Origin: an uncultured Verrucomicrobiales bacterium
GTDB lineage: Bacteria; Verrucomicrobiota; Verrucomicrobiia; Verrucomicrobiales; DEV007
Reading direction: 5' to 3'
Length of the DNA stretch: 64,000 nucleotides
Assembly (NCBI GenBank): GCA_937891465.1
Contig: CALAHF010000163.1
Span: 62,001 to 126,000, forward strand
Shown: positions 63,432-64,000 of the stretch, piece by piece
Numbering within the stretch: position 1 is the stretch's first letter
Layout of the letters: each line of letters opens with the position of its first letter
Notes under the pieces: generated by a model
Seen by the model: the letters and a program-made list of their open reading frames with translations, nothing else
The model's database searches: none
What the model was told of the DNA's origin: nothing
Position numbers and translations under genes: made by a program

Positions 63432-63449
63432 CAAAGTTGCTTCACTTTG
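63432..63449. promoter_or_regulatory. Small inverted repeat ahead of uvrB
   Basis: CAAAGT (63432-63437) and ACTTTG (63444-63449) are perfect inverted copies 30 bp before the uvrB start. They could be an operator, but do not match the CTGT-N8-ACAG LexA box. Confidence 0.25.
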
Positions 63450-63478
63450 AGTCAGGTCGTAACTATCTCCAGCACCAC

Positions 63479-64000
63479 ATGGCAAACTTCGACCTCCAAT
63501 CTGAATACTCTCCGCAGGGCGATCAGCCGCAAGCCATTGCGAAGCTCGTAAAATCGGTCAAAGCGGGGAATCGGCATCAGACATTGCTCGGGGTGACGGG
63601 ATCGGGAAAGACGTTCACGATGGCGAATGTGATCGCGCAGATCGGAAAGCCGACGCTGGTGATGTCGCATAACAAAACGCTCGCGGCGCAGTTGTATTCT
63701 GAGTTTAAGAACTTTTTTCCCAACAATGCGGTCGAATATTTTGTGAGCTATTTCGACTACTATCAGCCAGAGGCTTACATCCCGCGGACAGATACTTACA
63801 TCGAAAAAGATTCGTCGATTAATGAAGAAATCGAGCGGCTCCGACTTTCGGCGATGAGCTCGCTGCTGACGCGAAGAGATGTGCTCGTCGTCGCCAGTGT
63901 CTCGTGCATTTATGGTTTGGGATCGCCGGACGATTACAAAAACATGATGATCCCGGTGAAAGTCGGGATGGAAATGGATCGCGATGAATTACTCAAGAAA
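63479..64000 (+). CDS. uvrB: Excinuclease ABC subunit B, 5' part
   Basis: The frame opens at ATG 63479 and continues past the window edge (174 codons seen, of a usual 660-700). The start matches Uvr[14 protein letters not shown], then the Walker A motif GVTGSGKT at 38-45. The beta-hairpin that clamps damaged DNA follows ([17 protein letters not shown]), then [19 protein letters not shown]. UvrB is the damage-verifying helicase-like subunit of nucleotide excision repair. It is divergent from the sugar dehydrogenase gene across 119 bp. Confidence 0.98.
   Translation, partial: MANFDLQSEYSPQGDQPQAIAKLVKSVKAGNRHQTLLGVTGSGKTFTMANVIAQIGKPTLVMSHNKTLAAQLYSEFKNFFPNNAVEYFVSYFDYYQPEAYIPRTDTYIEKDSSINEEIERLRLSAMSSLLTRRDVLVVASVSCIYGLGSPDDYKNMMIPVKVGMEMDRDELLKK

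Noticed and set aside
1-64000. CRISPR arrays, tRNA and rRNA genes, prophage genes
   Set aside because: No regular repeat-spacer array, no cloverleaf with a T-loop, no rRNA segment and no phage structural genes were seen. The repeats present are dispersed hairpins, not an array.

Overview
The window looks like chromosomal DNA from a Verrucomicrobiota-type bacterium (PVC superphylum). Several things point this way together: three loci with planctomycete/verrucomicrobial cytochrome-like proteins (DUF1549/DUF1553) and DUF1501 proteins, an ECF sigma factor beside a FecR/LamG membrane protein, Tat-exported Gfo/Idh/MocA oxidoreductases, DUF1080 and LamG-like secreted proteins, PQQ-type beta-propellers, a sulfatase and two sialate O-acetylesterase-like proteins. 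The assignment is inferred from gene content. There is no rRNA or tRNA gene in view to confirm it.

Layout. 1-8.4 kb: the 5' end of a secreted cytochrome c-domain protein, a PLP-dependent dehydratase overlapping a Tat-exported Gfo/Idh protein, pgi, a secreted Dabb-domain protein, a two-gene unit of unknown function and a secreted alpha/beta hydrolase. 8.5-13.2 kb: gltB behind a 32-bp palindrome and a sigma-54-like promoter. 13.3-18.9 kb: an AstE/AspA-like deacylase, a lipid kinase, a secreted esterase, a cNMP-binding histidine kinase and a SASA-type esterase. 18.9-23.8 kb: a plus-strand run of amidohydrolase, double alpha/beta hydrolase and sialidase-like protein. 23.8-25.7 kb: a decayed region with an IS481-type transposase broken by two stop codons and a second broken gene. 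25.9-32.4 kb: an RluA pseudouridine synthase, a beta-propeller protein, and a DUF1501 plus cytochrome/DUF1553 pair. 32.5-40.4 kb: a DUF1080 protein, a nest of intergenic inverted repeats, two beta-propeller proteins, gene debris (including a truncated ThrE-like gene), a redoxin, a second Tat Gfo/Idh protein and another propeller. 40.6-50 kb: a large G8-domain protein, a glycolate-oxidase-type Fe-S protein, debris of a pilus/secretion-type gene, a phytoene-desaturase-like flavoprotein, a sulfatase and an orphan PhnD-like lipoprotein. 50-54 kb: a sialate O-acetylesterase, a LamG-like protein, a zinc alcohol dehydrogenase and a Nudix hydrolase. 54.1-54.5 kb: a likely small RNA gene and two good terminators. 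54.5-63.4 kb: a seven-gene minus-strand run that includes ECF sigma, FecR/LamG, DUF1549/DUF1553 and DUF1501. The window ends in the 5' part of uvrB.

Functionally the window is dominated by exported proteins that probably act on carbohydrate or other polymers outside the cytoplasm (esterases, sulfatase, sialidase fold, DUF1080, propellers, sugar dehydrogenase), mixed with housekeeping genes (pgi, gltB, rluA-type, uvrB). The most notable unexplained signal is a dispersed family of about ten short hairpin elements. They are built around AACAGGGTT / AACCCTGTT arms, lie mainly between genes, and in places supply the start codon, the stop codon or the signal-peptide core of genes. Other points of interest are the promoter region of gltB, the candidate small RNA at 54.15-54.31 kb and the ECF-FecR-DUF1553-DUF1501 operon.
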